Shown here one piece after another: positions 11,766 to 23,500 of a stretch of DNA of 64,000 bases (its first letter is position 1; every line of letters begins with the position of its first letter). The translations under genes were made by a program, and so were the position numbers. Source of the stretch: Lyophyllum atratum (taxonomy: Eukaryota; Basidiomycota; Agaricomycetes; Agaricales; Lyophyllaceae). The notes under the pieces are model-generated. The model was not told the origin of the DNA, did not search any database, and saw nothing but the letters and a program-made list of their open reading frames with translations. The stretch lies in the NCBI GenBank assembly GCA_014905825.1, contig JACGCN010000004.1, forward strand, positions 248,001 to 312,000, written 5' to 3'.

Positions 11766-13332
11766 TCACGGACACAACTTATCCGCCACCTCCTCAACCA
11801 GCCTCCTCACCTCCTTCTTCCTAACACCCTCCTCCCCACACCCGCCCTTCCCCAGCTTGCGCCTCAACACATCCCGCGCCTGCAGCACCTCCAACAACGG
11901 CGCCATCTGCTCCTCATACGCCGGGGACAGTCGGAGCAGGAACGCAAGCGAGGCCGTCAATCGATGCACTAGGTAACAACCAACCAACCACGTCAGCAAC
12001 GAATCAGGGCAAGAGACACAGAAAAACACGACACACCGACGTCCTCGCTCGTCGTCTCCCTCTCAAGCGCCTCCACCACCGCACTCACCATCTCCACCTC
12101 CCACTCCTCATCCTCCAGCCCGTCCCTCTTACTCGTATCATTCCCTCCGCCCACTCTTCCCTTCCGCAGGAACGCCGCGACATTAAACATCAACCCCGCC
12201 GCCGCCGTGCGCACCGCCGCGTCCGCGTGCAGGGCAGGAGGCTCGGGACCAGCACCGCGCCGAGCTTCTCCCGCGTCGTCAGGAGGAGCTGCTGTGCCAG
12301 CGCGGGCGTGGCGAACGCGTTAGACAGGAGGCGGAGCACCGTGAGGAGGTAATTGCGCGGGTTCTCTGCGGGGTCGCGGAGCGCGGCGATGGCTTTGTCG
12401 ATGAAGAGGTGGATGGGGTCGGAGGGAGAGGAGGGCGCGGACCAGGTACCGACGCTCGGGTCTAGGAGGGCGAGGCGCCAGAGATCGACGAGGGGGAAGA
12501 GGGAGGCGGCGGGGAGGGCGGTGGTTAGGGCGGAGGTGGCTTGGCTCCAGGATGTCAGGAGGGCTGGTGTCGCCGAGGGGAGGGTCGTGGTCGTGGTCTT
12601 GGAGAAACGGGCTTTGAGATAGGGCGCTACGGTTCCTGTGAGGGTTTCCTTAACTTGGGCGGGCGTCTGCGGGATCGGGGGCCAGGGCGTGGAATCGATG
12701 AAGGTGGAGAGTTTGGTGAGGACTGTGTCGATGGCTGGGACTTGCGTGAAGAGGATGGGGTTGAGTGATAGGGCTTGGACGGCTGGGAGTGATAGTGAGG
12801 TGTGCGGGTGCGCTAGACGACAGAAGTCAGTGCCGTGTTGGAGGGGTAACACTTGCGACGTACGTGGAAAGGCCTGGTACAGCAACAGATATATTTGTGT
12901 CCGCAACTCGTTTGCGTCAGCACCCTTGAGCTCGTCCAACTATGTCATGATCATCAGTACGATGCTAGGCGGCAGAGAAACGAGATGCTCACCTTCTTCC
13001 CATCTAAATAGAAAATAAAGGTGGGTGTCGCTCGAATGCCCCATTCGCTAGCAAGTGCTTGACCCTGGCCAATTCCGAATTTTAGCAAATCCTGCACCGG
13101 TCCCATCGGCCTTCACACCCTTCTCCTCCGATAGCTTCTCGTAAACGGGCGCGATCATTCGGCATGGCCCACATGTAGCGTCGGTGAATAGGGCGACGGC
13201 CGCGCGATGGTTCTTGAGGAACGAGTGGAACGATGGTGGGTTGCTGATGACGTGGATGGGCGCAGTGAGGGTCTGGGTCGCAGGGGTCGAAGGCGATGCC
13301 TGGGCTTGCGCGGCGACGGCTTGCAGTATTGA
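11766..13332 (-). pseudogene. Decayed thioredoxin-PUL gene copy B
   Basis: Second copy of the truncated gene. The thioredoxin half still has the active site ([13 protein letters not shown], near 13160). It then shifts frame just after AGFAKI: near 13080 this copy is five bases shorter than the intact gene. A second lesion is a 4-base insertion near 12228-12235, which turns [14 protein letters not shown] into an unrelated frame. The 5' PPPDE domain is missing and homology ends at about 13332, as in copy A. The lesions differ from those in copy A, so the two copies decayed separately after duplication. Confidence 0.8.
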
Positions 13333-13460
13333 GACAGTTAATTTCATCGCGTCCCGCTCAGCAGAGTGTACTGCGACGCGTTCTTGATCATTGCCTACAG
13401 CCAATACACCATTTAGCAGATATCACACATCGAGAAAAGAATGGCCATACGCTCAAAAGC

Positions 13461-14605
13461 CTTTTGGTGTCCTTCTTCGGCGCATAGACCTACGAAATCT
13501 TCGCATCAAGTTTGAGCCGCACGATCGTGAAGTTGTGCGCGACGCCGTCGCTCGGCATGGTGATAAGCCCTGGGACTTGAAATGTGGCGCCGAGGTCGCC
13601 TTTGGATGAGACCACGAGGGTAGAGGTGGTGTTACCGGTGGAGGGGGCCGAGCTGATTTTTCACTTCTCACGAATCAGCAGATGCACCCAAGTATACCAT
13701 TCCAAGGGAGGAGACTGGCGCTGGAGGTGGGGCGCGAATAGGAGGGGCGGGCTTGGAGATTGAAAGGTTCCAGGGATCCAGAGTAGGTACGGTAACACCG
13801 AATGTGGGCGTCGCTGTCTCGAGCGTCGGTGAAACATCATTCAAATCCTGTGTGGCCCAAGTTATATTCCGTGATATCATGAAGTGTGGATCACCTACCT
13901 CGCCACTGGTTTGTGTCATAGCAGCTTTGTGAATCAACGCCACCTGCTCCTCCTTCGCCTTCATATCAACGCGCATATCGTATCCCGCGTTCCACGATGC
14001 GCCGCATACCGCTGTAGTCGTGACGTTGAGAACAGCACAAGATTCAGATACCAGACGTACCATAGAACAAAGCAATCTCACCTCGCCCTCCACCTCCGCG
14101 AAGAATCCAATAGCCACCTAGATACCAAGGTGGTCATCAAGCGCCTTGCCCCCAAGCTTCTTCTGCTCCTCCGCTAACTCTTCTTCAACCTCAGAAAGTT
14201 CCTTCTCGAGTTCCGACACACGGTTGTCGAGCTCCCCCGCCGTTGCTTCGTACTCCTTGACGACATTCCCCACCTGCATCACATCGACGTGTTGGCTGTG
14301 CATAGTGGCGAGGTACGACTCGAGCGCAGTGATGGACTTCTTGCATCGTTCGAGCGCTTTGAGGGTTTTGGCCTTCTTGGACTGGAGTACGGTGAGGCCA
14401 GGCGATGTGGTGGGCGGGGTCGGGCGCGGAGTACAGGAGATGGTGACATCATGGATGGTAGCGGCGCCGTGTCCTTCAACCCTACAGTAATTGATGGGTT
14501 AGCTTATTCCTAAATAAGAAGACGTGAGGACATAAGTACCGGAGCGAATCCTGGTCCAGCACGTTGATAAGACCAGTGACGGTTACGTGGTTCTGCTCGG
14601 TCTTT
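13461..14605 (-). pseudogene. DUF4140/DUF4139 gene fragment, copy B
   Basis: Nearly identical to 4816-5960. The translated 149-residue block at 13668-14117 differs from its partner by a single residue. It has the same truncations at both ends and the same in-frame TAG (14118-14120), so the gene was already broken before it was copied. It lies on the minus strand, directly upstream of the decayed thioredoxin-PUL copy. Confidence 0.75.
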
Positions 14606-15072
14606 AGGTATATACATGTACATATCCATGAAGAGATGCAGGTTGGCGTGTGTGGGTAAAGTTGATGGCAAATGACACAGCCATCGAAGACACGATCGGA
14701 TTTTTCGGGTCCGAAGGTCAATGCGGTACACTGAGCACTACTGAGCGAGTTCATTGCACCATTTGCCTGCCCACGTGTATTGTAGAATCAAACTGGTTTT
14801 TTACGACCGTTAAAACTTAAATATATAGCAGGAGACATACCTAAGAACTCACTACTTGTTCCATGGAAAGAAGACCTTGTGGAAAGTATCAAACGGATAG
14901 CATCCGAAGGAAGGAGAATCCTGGCCTATCATTCAATCCCAGTAACCAATCACAGAGTCCAAGTGCTTGCTACGGATGAATGAAGGGAGATAAGAAAAGG
15001 TTGGAAATGTAAAAGAAAAGAGATGAAAAGTAAGTGGGTCGAAGATCTATGGTGAGAATTGATACGGGTCCG
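14606..15072. other. Non-coding spacer between the DUF4139 fragment and the NLR-C stop
   Basis: Conserved counterpart of 5961-6425, with the same TATA-like motif near 14818. No open frame is supported. Confidence 0.4.
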
Positions 15073-15459
15073 TTACACATTGGGCTTCGGTGGTGTATAA
15101 TTGTCATAACAGCGAGCCCAATGAACACCTAGCATGGATCGTTGAAAGTCAACAGAGCCGGAACCATGGCGAGAGATAGCGAGGATATTGGACGGTTCGG
15201 TCACTCGTGCTGCAGGTGGTACCCACATAAGCAGTTCTTTTCCCTGCGAAGAGATGATCCAATTGTTATCTGCCAGATTCCAACCAGAGTTGACCGAGCT
15301 GTATGGCTGGATAGAGCCCCCAGAGGAAATTTGTGTGCTGTCACTCGAAAAGGCAATCCTGTTGGTATGGCCCTTTGTGACCTTTGCCTCTGCGCCTCTC
15401 GACACATCCCACACCAGCACAGACTCGTCAACTAAGCCAGACACAATCTGCATGCCATT
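15073..15459 (-). pseudogene. NLR-C 3' piece: last WD40 blades and C-terminus
   Basis: Continues in frame from the previous piece with NGMQIVSGLVDESVLVWD, one degenerate blade, and the C-terminal tail WIISSQGKELLMWVPPAA...NYTPPKPNV. The same tail closes NLR-B. It ends at the stop 15073-15075. The TSD ATT is at 15457-15459. Confidence 0.9.
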
Positions 15460-15483
15460 AGTGGCAGTCAAAGCGGGCGATTC
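15460..15483 (+). repeat. Harbinger left terminal inverted repeat
   Basis: Starts AGTGGCAGTCAAAGCGG and pairs with the right end over about 24 nt, with two mismatches. It abuts the ATT target duplication. Confidence 0.9.
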
Positions 15484-15746
15484 GAGCGGATTCACGTATT
15501 TGATTTAGACGCCGATTCAGGATGTTTCCAAGACCTGTGTGAATCGTGGGAAACCCGAATCGTGCATGAATCGTTGAAGCGCCTCTGGAGGCGCTTCGAC
15601 ATGCTGAATCCGATTCAGATTTCTCTTCCTTGCTTGACCCACATAAACAACTCTAAAATTCATAAAGCTCTTGCATGATGGGTAAGTCTCAAGTCTTGTG
15701 GACGTGCTGACCTTCTTTCCACCATCTCACACTCCCATAACCCACT

Positions 15747-17281
15747 ATGTCAAGCCGCACTCGCAAGCCCACTGTGAAGTCAAAAGCAGCCGCAAAGGAG
15801 AAAGCCAAGCAAGCTGCTAGAGGCTCCAAAGCCAAGACTCGAGACACGAAGGCCAAAAGCCTGCTTGAACTGCCTCTCGATAGTGATGATGAGGAGGAAG
15901 TAGATGGCAAGGAGGGTGTATTTGTCGAGTAAGTACCACAATTTTCTATTTACCTGTAAAGATTTTTACTTGTCACATAGCTGGAAGGACGACGATTTGA
16001 ACTGGGCCCTGTTGACCGCCATCACTGACAGTCCCGAGATCAAGCAAGGTCTTTTTCCCTCCCCCGGAAACGACACACGTCATGGCAAGGGCAAACGCAA
16101 GACTGATCATCAGTTCGCTCTTGCGACCGTGATCTTCTCGCAGCATCCAAGGTACCACGCGGCGTTTGCACTTGCGAACACCCCTGCAGCCAAGGCCGTA
16201 TGGACGAGGAAGATCAAGAATCGTCTCGACACGTACGTAACATCCGTCTTCGCTGATATATTTCCTGCAACGGTCGTCTCATATGTTATTCCAGGATGGT
16301 CCGAACCTGTCGCCAATACACCAGGGAAATGGGCGAAACGGGTGCAGGAATTACTCAGGAGGATGAGATTGACATGAGTCTGAATAACGAGTTTACGAAT
16401 AAATGGGGTGCGTGGCTATTTCCTTGTGGCCGTTCTCAATACTCATTCTCTGTTATTTTGTAGGTCTCATCAGGAACAGCTTCCCATGGTACTTCACCAT
16501 GAAGGAACTCATATCTGAACGCCCGAACATCGTTCCTGTGGGGCTGGGAAACGCCACGACTGGATTCGATACCGATATCTTGCTACCATCGGTAGACTCC
16601 GACGACCGCGGCACCTCCGAATTCACAGCATACAGCACCGAACCAAATGCCAGCGCGACTACAGGTGATTCTGACGAGGATCCCGCTCTTGAACCGGCTG
16701 CCACCACTACCGCTGCTGATCCTGATGAGGATCTCGCCTCTACACCGGCTCTCACCACAACCAGGCCTGTCAAGTCTGAACACAAGCCAGAGAAGCGCAC
16801 AGCTGCGAGACCTTCGACCTCTGCACCCGCCTCCATTCCTCCGCCCTCGAAGAAACCGAAAACCACCCACGAGAAGTTCTCGGAGATGGCGGCAAAGGAG
16901 GAGGAGACGACACAGAAGCTCATCGACCTCAAGGTGCAGAAGCTACAGAATTCGAACGCCGTCGAGATAGCCACCATCAATGCGAAGACACAGATTAGGC
17001 TTCAGCGAGAGAAGCTGAAGGCCGATCTGCATGCGAAACGGCTCGAGCAAGAGTACCAGCTTCGTTTGGCATCGATGAGGGCCAGCCACACGTCAGAGCG
17101 ATACTGGCCTTCTTCAAGCCCTTACGCCGGTCCCTCGTCACCTGGTCCAGCCTCGTGGGAGGTCTCGAGTTCACACATTCCGTCCTCACCTCTTTCGATG
17201 CCATTTCAATTGCCAAATCCGATTCACAACCCCTTTGAAGCTGACGAAAGCGGTATACTATTTCCTTCTACTTCGACTTAG
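15747..17281 (+). CDS. Harbinger accessory protein, Myb/SANT-like with coiled coil
   Basis: Four exons. Splices fall after GTCGA near 15928 (resuming at 15981, WKDDDLNWALLTAI), after GACAC near 16233 (resuming at MVRTCRQY), and after AAATGGG near 16407 (resuming at LIRNSFPWY). The N-terminus is lysine/alanine-rich (MSSRTRKPTVKSKAAAKEKA), then a tryptophan-spaced Myb/trihelix-like fold (WKDDDLNW ... AVWTRKIKNRLDT). A low-complexity Ser/Thr/Pro middle follows, then a Lys/Glu/Gln coiled coil around KLIDLKVQKLQ and QREKLKADLHAKRLEQ. Family knowledge: in PIF/Harbinger elements this second protein binds the transposon ends and carries the transposase into the nucleus. The Myb assignment rests on pattern and context. 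Confidence 0.75.
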
Positions 17282-17602
17282 TCTCCCTGTCTCGGACTCG
17301 AGCTCGTGCTTCGGTATTTGCCATGGACGCTGACTGTACATATATTTTGTAAATAGTTCGTTCACCTTGATTGGACTTCTGCCTGTGCATTCCTTTTACT
17401 TACCAGCTATGAACTCTTACTGTACCTCTATCTTGTTAGTGTATATGATGTATACGACGAAGACATGTTACTTGAAGTCTCCCAATACTGATTGATCACA
17501 CCATAATGTCATTTAAGTAAACTACGAGCACAAGTCCAAATGAACGAACTATCTACAGACAGTATGTATGCATCTAGCGTGCCATGGCAAAAAAGAAAGG
17601 AA
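17282..17602. other. Non-coding centre of the Harbinger element
   Basis: AT-rich stretch between the two convergent genes, probably their 3' untranslated and terminator regions. It contains TGTATATGATGTATACG-type inverted motifs near 17442. No open frame is supported. Confidence 0.4.
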
Positions 17603-19471
17603 CTACTCCTCATCAGAATCGAGGTCCATTGCAGCCCGACGACGCTCAGCCAACAGTGCCACCTTCCGAGCCTTGAACCTGAATAGGCGCTCCTTCAACT
17701 TCTGTCGACATGCCTTTGCAGCAAGGAGTCTGCAGCCTGACGTGCGAGCAGTCGTCGGAGCTATACCAGGTGCATCTGACTCACTCGAGCTGGACAACCC
17801 CTCCATAATAAACGGGTCCTCCCAATCATCGTCATTGCCCTGAGTTCCCTCCTCCTGTCCTGCTTGTTGTCGCTCCTTGGCTTCACACTGTAAGGCGTAG
17901 GAATGAACAGCAATACATGCGGCTACCCAGTATGTTGCAATGAGATGACGGCGCTTGCTGTTGATGTGGATACGAAGGTTCTTGAGGGAGTGGAAGCGGC
18001 CCTTGAGGAAACCAATCGCATGCTCGGATCGGATGCGAACCATAGAGACGTGATTATTGAACACTTCATTATCCGGCTCGTCGCGTTCAGGCTTCTTGTA
18101 TGGTGCGATAATCCATGTGTTGATCTACCTCAGAATTTTCAGGAATCCGAAATGCTGATGCACAAAGCACGTACTGGATAGGCCGAATCTGCCCACACCC
18201 ACTCGCCTTCTTCCAACAGCTCCTCGTGATCTCGTGCTAAACGTGTCTCTTCCCATGCAGTTGCGTCGTGTGTGCTCCCAACATGGCCATAGCTGAAATC
18301 AATGATGCGAAGATTTGGAAGAGACACCACCTGGTAAAATATCAAGCAGCTGTTAACTGCAATGAGTGCGGCTAGGGCTAAGACACACCTGAATGTTGAG
18401 GGAGTAACGACTTTTCCGATCAAAGTAGCTTTCTCCAAACCAAGTTGGCTTATCCGTGAGAGGAATGAGCGTGCCATCCACCATACACCAGCCACCACGC
18501 CATGCTTTGCACGAGTGCGCTGCCACCCAGCGTTTCGCTTCCTCCTTCTCCCTTGGTGTTGGGAACCGTATGGCCTCGTCCATGAATGTCGGCCTCAGTA
18601 GAGCAGTGATGACACGCCGTGTTACCAATTCGACACTTCCCTTCGAAACCCCAGCCCAGTTTGCAACAGCCTGAAGACTGGCTGCATTACCATCATGGCC
18701 AAAACGATAGAGAGCGATGGCGAGCTGCTCCTCGACCGGCATCTGGCCATTACTCGAGTTGTTGGTGAAGACCTCGTCGTTTTCAATTCTCCCGACAATA
18801 GCATCAAAGGTTGCGGGAGTTACGCGTAATTGCTCGCGGAATTTGTCACCACGCGCATTTTTGAGGACCATGAGAAGATGGTGGAGATGGGAGGGTGGGC
18901 GAGGGAGGGAATCTCGACGGGGTAGTTCATACCGATTGGTGTACATCTCATTGATTTCTTCCAAAACCCATTGCCTCAACCGTGCCCAACGGCCAATCAA
19001 AGGCCTCCTCCTGTTCGTGCCATCCTCACCCTCATCCTCAGCTTCTGATATATCATCAACATTTCCTTCCAGCATCTCTGAGTCACTGTCCTCCTGATCC
19101 CCTCCCCAGCCGTCCTCAGAAGACAGATCTGACCCGAGCTCGCGAAGTTCTGGTATTTCATCCGACTCGTCACTTCCAAATAACGACCCAGCAGGTGAGA
19201 TGTTTAAAGAAGGGCTGGAACGCCATCCCGGGCCAAGTAGACCATCCCAGTCACTACCCTCCGACTCATCCGATAGGCTTGACGCGTCTGACACGTCCAT
19301 TTCCAAGTCGACGCGTCGGCGGTCACGAGTTGGGAGGCCAAGGCGCCGCATTTGCCGCCGGAGTGCCCTCGTGCGTTGACGAACCCGGTTTGCATGGGAC
19401 TTTCGGGCTTTCTGGTAGAGCCGCATCAGTTGTTTACTCCTGGCAAGGCGGCGAGGACGTTTGACGGGCAT
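17603..19471 (-). CDS. Harbinger DDE transposase
   Basis: The start is set at 19471 (MPVKRPRRLARS), followed by a basic region and an acidic linker. A helix-turn-helix region comes next (VEEQLAIALYRFGHDGNAAS ... VANWAGVSKGSVELVTRRV). The DDE_Tnp_4 nuclease shows a first Asp in WCMVDGTLIPL, a second in VWADSAYP and the Glu in VRIRSEHAIGFLKGRF. Two introns are inferred: after NIQ (GTGTGTC...CCAG, resuming VVSLPNLRIIDFSYGHVG) and after SAYP (GTACGT...GTAG, resuming INTWIIAPYKKPERDE). All three catalytic residues are present. The enzyme cuts and pastes its own element with 3-bp target duplication. Confidence 0.88.
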
Positions 19472-19710
19472 AGTGTGCTGAGCAGAAGAGATATACTGAA
19501 GCAGGTCAATTTGGAGTAGAGCAATACCTATCCAGCTCGTTTGCAGTACGCCTTGCATGTATTTACCTACTATAGACATGAATGGAGAGAGAGAAATCCT
19601 TTGTGAATCCGGCCGGTCAAAGCGAAGCATGATTAAGGCAGGATTCAAGCATAATTCAAGGGCATGAATTCTTGACAAATCTGTTATCGAATCATGTTTT
19701 AAATCTTCGC

Positions 19711-19734
19711 GAATCGTCCGCTTTGACTGTCACT
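19711..19734 (-). repeat. Harbinger right terminal inverted repeat
   Basis: Reverse strand reads AGTGACAGTCAAAGCGG and is the partner of 15460-15483. The ATT duplication follows at 19735-19737. Confidence 0.9.
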
Positions 19735-19737
19735 ATT

Positions 19738-19991
19738 GCTTGAAAATGCGACCGATTTGACAAAGCCAGTGTGGCCCCTCAGCACCTTCACCTCTGCACC
19801 TGTCGATGCATCCCACACCCGCACAGAATGGTCATCTGAGCCAGACACAATCCGAGTGCCGTCTCCCGAAAATGCGACCGACCTGACCGTGTCTGTGTGT
19901 CCCTTCAGCACCTTCACCTCTGCACCTGTCGATGCATCCCACATCCGCACAGAATTGTCATCTGAGCCAGACACAATGTGGCTGCCGTCGC
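19738..19991 (-). pseudogene. NLR-C WD40 piece 3, between Ty3 and Harbinger
   Basis: Short in-frame stretch that completes one blade (GSDDNSVRMWD), carries one whole blade (GSDDHSVRVWD) and begins the next (SVAFSSN). It is flanked by the Ty3 TSD GTCGC (19987-19991) and the Harbinger TSD ATT (19735-19737). Confidence 0.9.
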
Positions 19992-20140
19992 TGTTACGGT
20001 TCGGCGTAATTTTGGTGTATTCCTTGAATACACACGTAAGTAGGTCTTTTAAGAAGTAAATTCGAATGTTTACTTAGAACGGTCGTTAACGTGAGAGTTT
20101 ACGACTTAGAAGATGAAATCTGAATGCAAATGAATCTTAA
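19992..20140 (-). repeat. 3' LTR of outer Ty3 element, smaller piece
   Basis: 149 bp starting TGTTACGGTTCGGCG and ending with the CTTAA duplicated by the inner element (20136-20140; partner at 25721-25725). Confidence 0.92.
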
Positions 20141-20478
20141 TGGAAGGGCGCCGGGTACGGCGCCAACACTTAGTTCGGAACGTCAGACAGGACAAATATA
20201 TCTTCGTTGCAGCGGGAGAGGTTTAGTAATTAATATGAGGGAAATGAAAGTATAACTGACCTTCGTTGCAGCGGGAGAGGTTGAGGGGCAACGAAGGGAA
20301 GGGAAAGATGATATAGGTAAGGCGGGGCTTCAATCACGTAGCTATAGAACTTCAGGGAAGGGTAGGGAATTCAAGAAGGTTGGTATAAGTGTAATAGTAA
20401 GAGTAATAGCCGCGTCGAAGCGGTGGGACTGATGCGTAATGAGGCCTAATGGGCAAGGGCGCGAGGGGCGGCCTTACA
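20141..20478 (-). repeat. 3' LTR of nested chromovirus
   Basis: 338 bp, TGGAAG...CTTACA on the plus strand. It contains two copies of CTTCGTTGCAGCGGGAGAGG about 60 nt apart. Confidence 0.93.
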
Positions 20479-20495
20479 CCCCTCCCCACTCAAAA
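20479..20495 (-). other. Polypurine tract of nested chromovirus
   Basis: Reverse strand reads TTGAGTGGGGAGGGG, directly before the 3' LTR. Confidence 0.75.
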
Positions 20496-20508
20496 AAATT
20501 GACCGTCG

Positions 20509-23500
20509 TTAAAAGAGCGTACCATTCTCAGCTTCCCAGATGTCAAGGGCTTCGGTATCTTCCATCAGCTTCCCAGCGAGCCATTCGTCGTGATCGACGT
20601 CGTATCCAACCCATCGTACAAGGTATTGCGCGCCACGGCCGCGGCGCCGTGCGTCGACGATTTTGTCGATGAAGTTCTCCTCGATGCCATCCTCGGTCAT
20701 GACAGCGCCCGGGCGAGTGAATTCACGGTCAGGGAAGAGGGTGGGGTCGTTCGGAATGAAGGGTTTCAGTAGGCTCGCGTGGAACCCGGGGAAGGTGTTA
20801 GGGTTATTGGGCAGGCGGAGGGTGTATTCCGATTTCTCAGGGAAGGCCTTGACAACTGTGTACGGTCCGTCGCTGCGCGGCATGAACTTTGCCACGCGTT
20901 TCTTGCCTTTACGCTTGTAATTCCGTCGGCGGTTCTCTGTAGACAACATCACGAGGTCGCCTTCCTTGTACACCTTCTCAGGTGCACGGTGTTCGTTTGC
21001 GTGGTAAGCCTGGCGAATCTTGGCCGCAAGTAGGTTGTCCTGCGCCTCCTTCACATCGAGCTCAAGGCGGGCAATGATATCTCGAGCATCTACTTCGGCG
21101 GGTGTGGAGTCGGCCGGGGCAGGAACGAGTGGGGGAATCAGGCGGGGAGAACGTCCAGTTTTCAGTTGAAACGGGGAGAATCCGGTGGATGCGTTGACTG
21201 TGTTCATCACAGCAAATCGTATACGCGGGAGCTTTGCGAGCCAGCCCTTCTGGTTGTTGTCCACATGATATCGGATGGCCTGATTGAGGGTTTTGTTGGT
21301 GCGCTCGCTGGCTCCGTCTGTCTCCGGGTGGTAAGACGTAGACATCTTGAGCTTAACGCCAGTGAGTTTGTGAAGGGCGGTCCATAATTCCGAGGTAAAC
21401 AATGCATCTCGGTCTGAGATGATCTGGCGCATCAGACCATTCTCGCAATACCATTCGTTGAAGAGAACGACGGCAATGTCGGCAGCGGTGGCTGTGGAGT
21501 GGACCGGGGCGAAGCGGATCTCAGCTCCGAGTAGGTCGGTCATGGTAAGGATGGTATCCTTCCCACCTTCCTCTGGCAGGGGCCCAATGAAGTCGAGTGC
21601 TACCGCCTCAAAACGGGCGTCTGGCACGGGTAATGGGTGTAGTGGGCCAGTCGGCTTGGAGGTCCGGCTCTTGTTCCGTTGGCATGGGGAGCAGGAGGGT
21701 ATATATGCCTGTTCGAGGTCGCGGCACATGTGTGGCCAGTAGTAAGAGTCCCGCAGGGCCTCGTAGCTCTTGTCGAAGCCAAAATGGCCGAGGGTGTCAT
21801 GAGCGAGGTGGTAGAAGAGTTCACGGACGCGGGGGATGTTTGGGATGAGGAGGCGGTTCCCGACGTACAGAAGTTTATTCTCTTTCCGCGCTCCCGTGAT
21901 GCTACCAGCTATAATGTCCTTCTCGAGCTGTTTTGCGAAGCTGTCCTCCTGGTAGCCGGCAATGATCTCCTTGAGCAAGGTGTCGTCTGCGGTAATTTCA
22001 AGGATGGATGCTGCAGCTGTGAGGGAGCGGGGGGGCGACCTGGTGTAGGCTAGTGCGCAAGCGGCCAGCATTGGACTCGGCGTGTCATCCGGCATGCGAG
22101 AGAGGGCGTCGGCGGCAGTGTTATCCTCCCCACGGATATACGTGATGTCGTAGTCAAAATCCGCGAGGTACATGGACCAGCGCATCTGTCGTCGAGACAT
22201 CTCCTTCTGTGACTGGAAATACTCAAGGGTCCGATGGTCGGTAAAGACATCAAAATGAACGCCCAGGAGGCTCGTCCGCCATTTCTTCAATGCCTTCACA
22301 ATCGCCAGGAGTTCCTTCTCGTGGACAGGGTAGTTCTTCTCCGCAGCGTTCAGCTGGTAGGAGTCGTAAGCGACTGGCCGTGCAGTTTCCCAAGTCTCTC
22401 CAAAACTCAGGACTGCACCCGTGCGTCGGTCGCTCGCGTCCGTCGTCACGAAGACATGCTTGGTGGGGTCGTCGTAGTCGATCACCGTGAGGCATTCTGT
22501 GCTGGTAACCAGCCGTTTGATAGCGTCAAAGGCTGCCTGGTGGGCAGCCGTCCAGGTGGGGAACTCAATGTCGCAGTCCTTCGATGTGAGAGGTGTTAGG
22601 ACGCTGGTATGTTCAGCAAGAGCAGGTAGGAAGGCGGCGATATAACGTGTGAGGCCCAGGAATCCACGGACGTTGGTCGCTGTGTTCGGTTGGGGCCAGT
22701 TCAAAATGCGATCGACTTTGAAGGGGTCGGCGCATATCCCCTCAGATGAGATGCTGTGCCCTAAAAAGGTGATCTCGGTTGCGAAGAGTAAACTCTTCTT
22801 CGCGTTACAGGCAAGGTTGGCGGCACGTAGTGCGTCCAGTACCTTGGCGACGTTGGCTTCATGTTCCTCCAAAGTCTGTGACCAGATGATGATGTCGTCC
22901 AGATAAACATGGCAGATTTTGCCGATGAGGTCCCGGAGTGCGTCTTCCATCCGGCGTTGGTGTGTTGACGGTGCGTTACAGCCTCCCATGGGCATGACGA
23001 CCCACTCATACAATCCCCATGGTGTCCGCACTGCGGTGAGATGGATATCGTCGGGGTGTACGCGTGTCTGGAAGAAGGAGTTCGTCATGTCGAGTACTCC
23101 AAAGTACTTCCCCCGGCCACAGGCAGAGAGGATGTCGTCGACGCGAGGTAAGGGGTACTGGTCGCGTATGGTGTTCGCATTAAGCTGACGATAGTCGTTG
23201 ACCCAGCGCGGAGGTACTGTTAAGTCAGGTGTACCGTTCTTGTACTTGGGTACGCAGAAGGCAGGGGAGGCGTGTTCTGAAGATGATGGGCGGATGCGTC
23301 CAGCGGCGAGGTGTTCGTCGATCAGTTTCTTCCAAGGTTCATGGTACTTCTTGGGTGCAGAGTAACCAGCGCCTTTCGTGACCTTGTGGGGTTCCCTGAG
23401 GCGAATGCGGTGGTAGATGTGATTAGGAAGGTCGTCGGTAGTGTCAGGAAGCCGGAGTGGGAAGCGGTCAGCATATCTTTGCTTCATCTCGGCATCCTTG

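Larger units (their letters stand above)
1..15072. repeat. Tandem segmental duplication, period ~8.64 kb
   Basis: Base 1 matches base 8649, 2825 matches 11463, 3138 matches 11766, 5473 matches 14118 and 6426 matches 15073, so the offset is 8628-8648. Each unit carries an NLR, the decayed thioredoxin-PUL gene and the DUF4139 fragment in the same order and strand. The next NLR 3' end begins just where the unit ends. The identity is uneven. The DUF4139 part from about 4665 onward differs at only scattered bases, while the thioredoxin-PUL part carries many substitutions and indels. Confidence 0.9.
15460..19734. mobile_element. PIF/Harbinger DNA transposon, 4275 bp
   Basis: Terminal inverted repeats begin AGTGGCAGTCAAAGCGG at the left and AGTGACAGTCAAAGCGG at the right (reverse strand). 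A 3-bp duplication ATT is at 15457-15459 and 19735-19737. It has the two genes typical of this superfamily in convergent orientation: a trihelix/Myb-like accessory protein on the plus strand and a DDE_Tnp_4 transposase on the minus strand. Both look open after splicing, so the copy may be autonomous. It is inserted in the WD40 exon of NLR-C. Confidence 0.92.
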
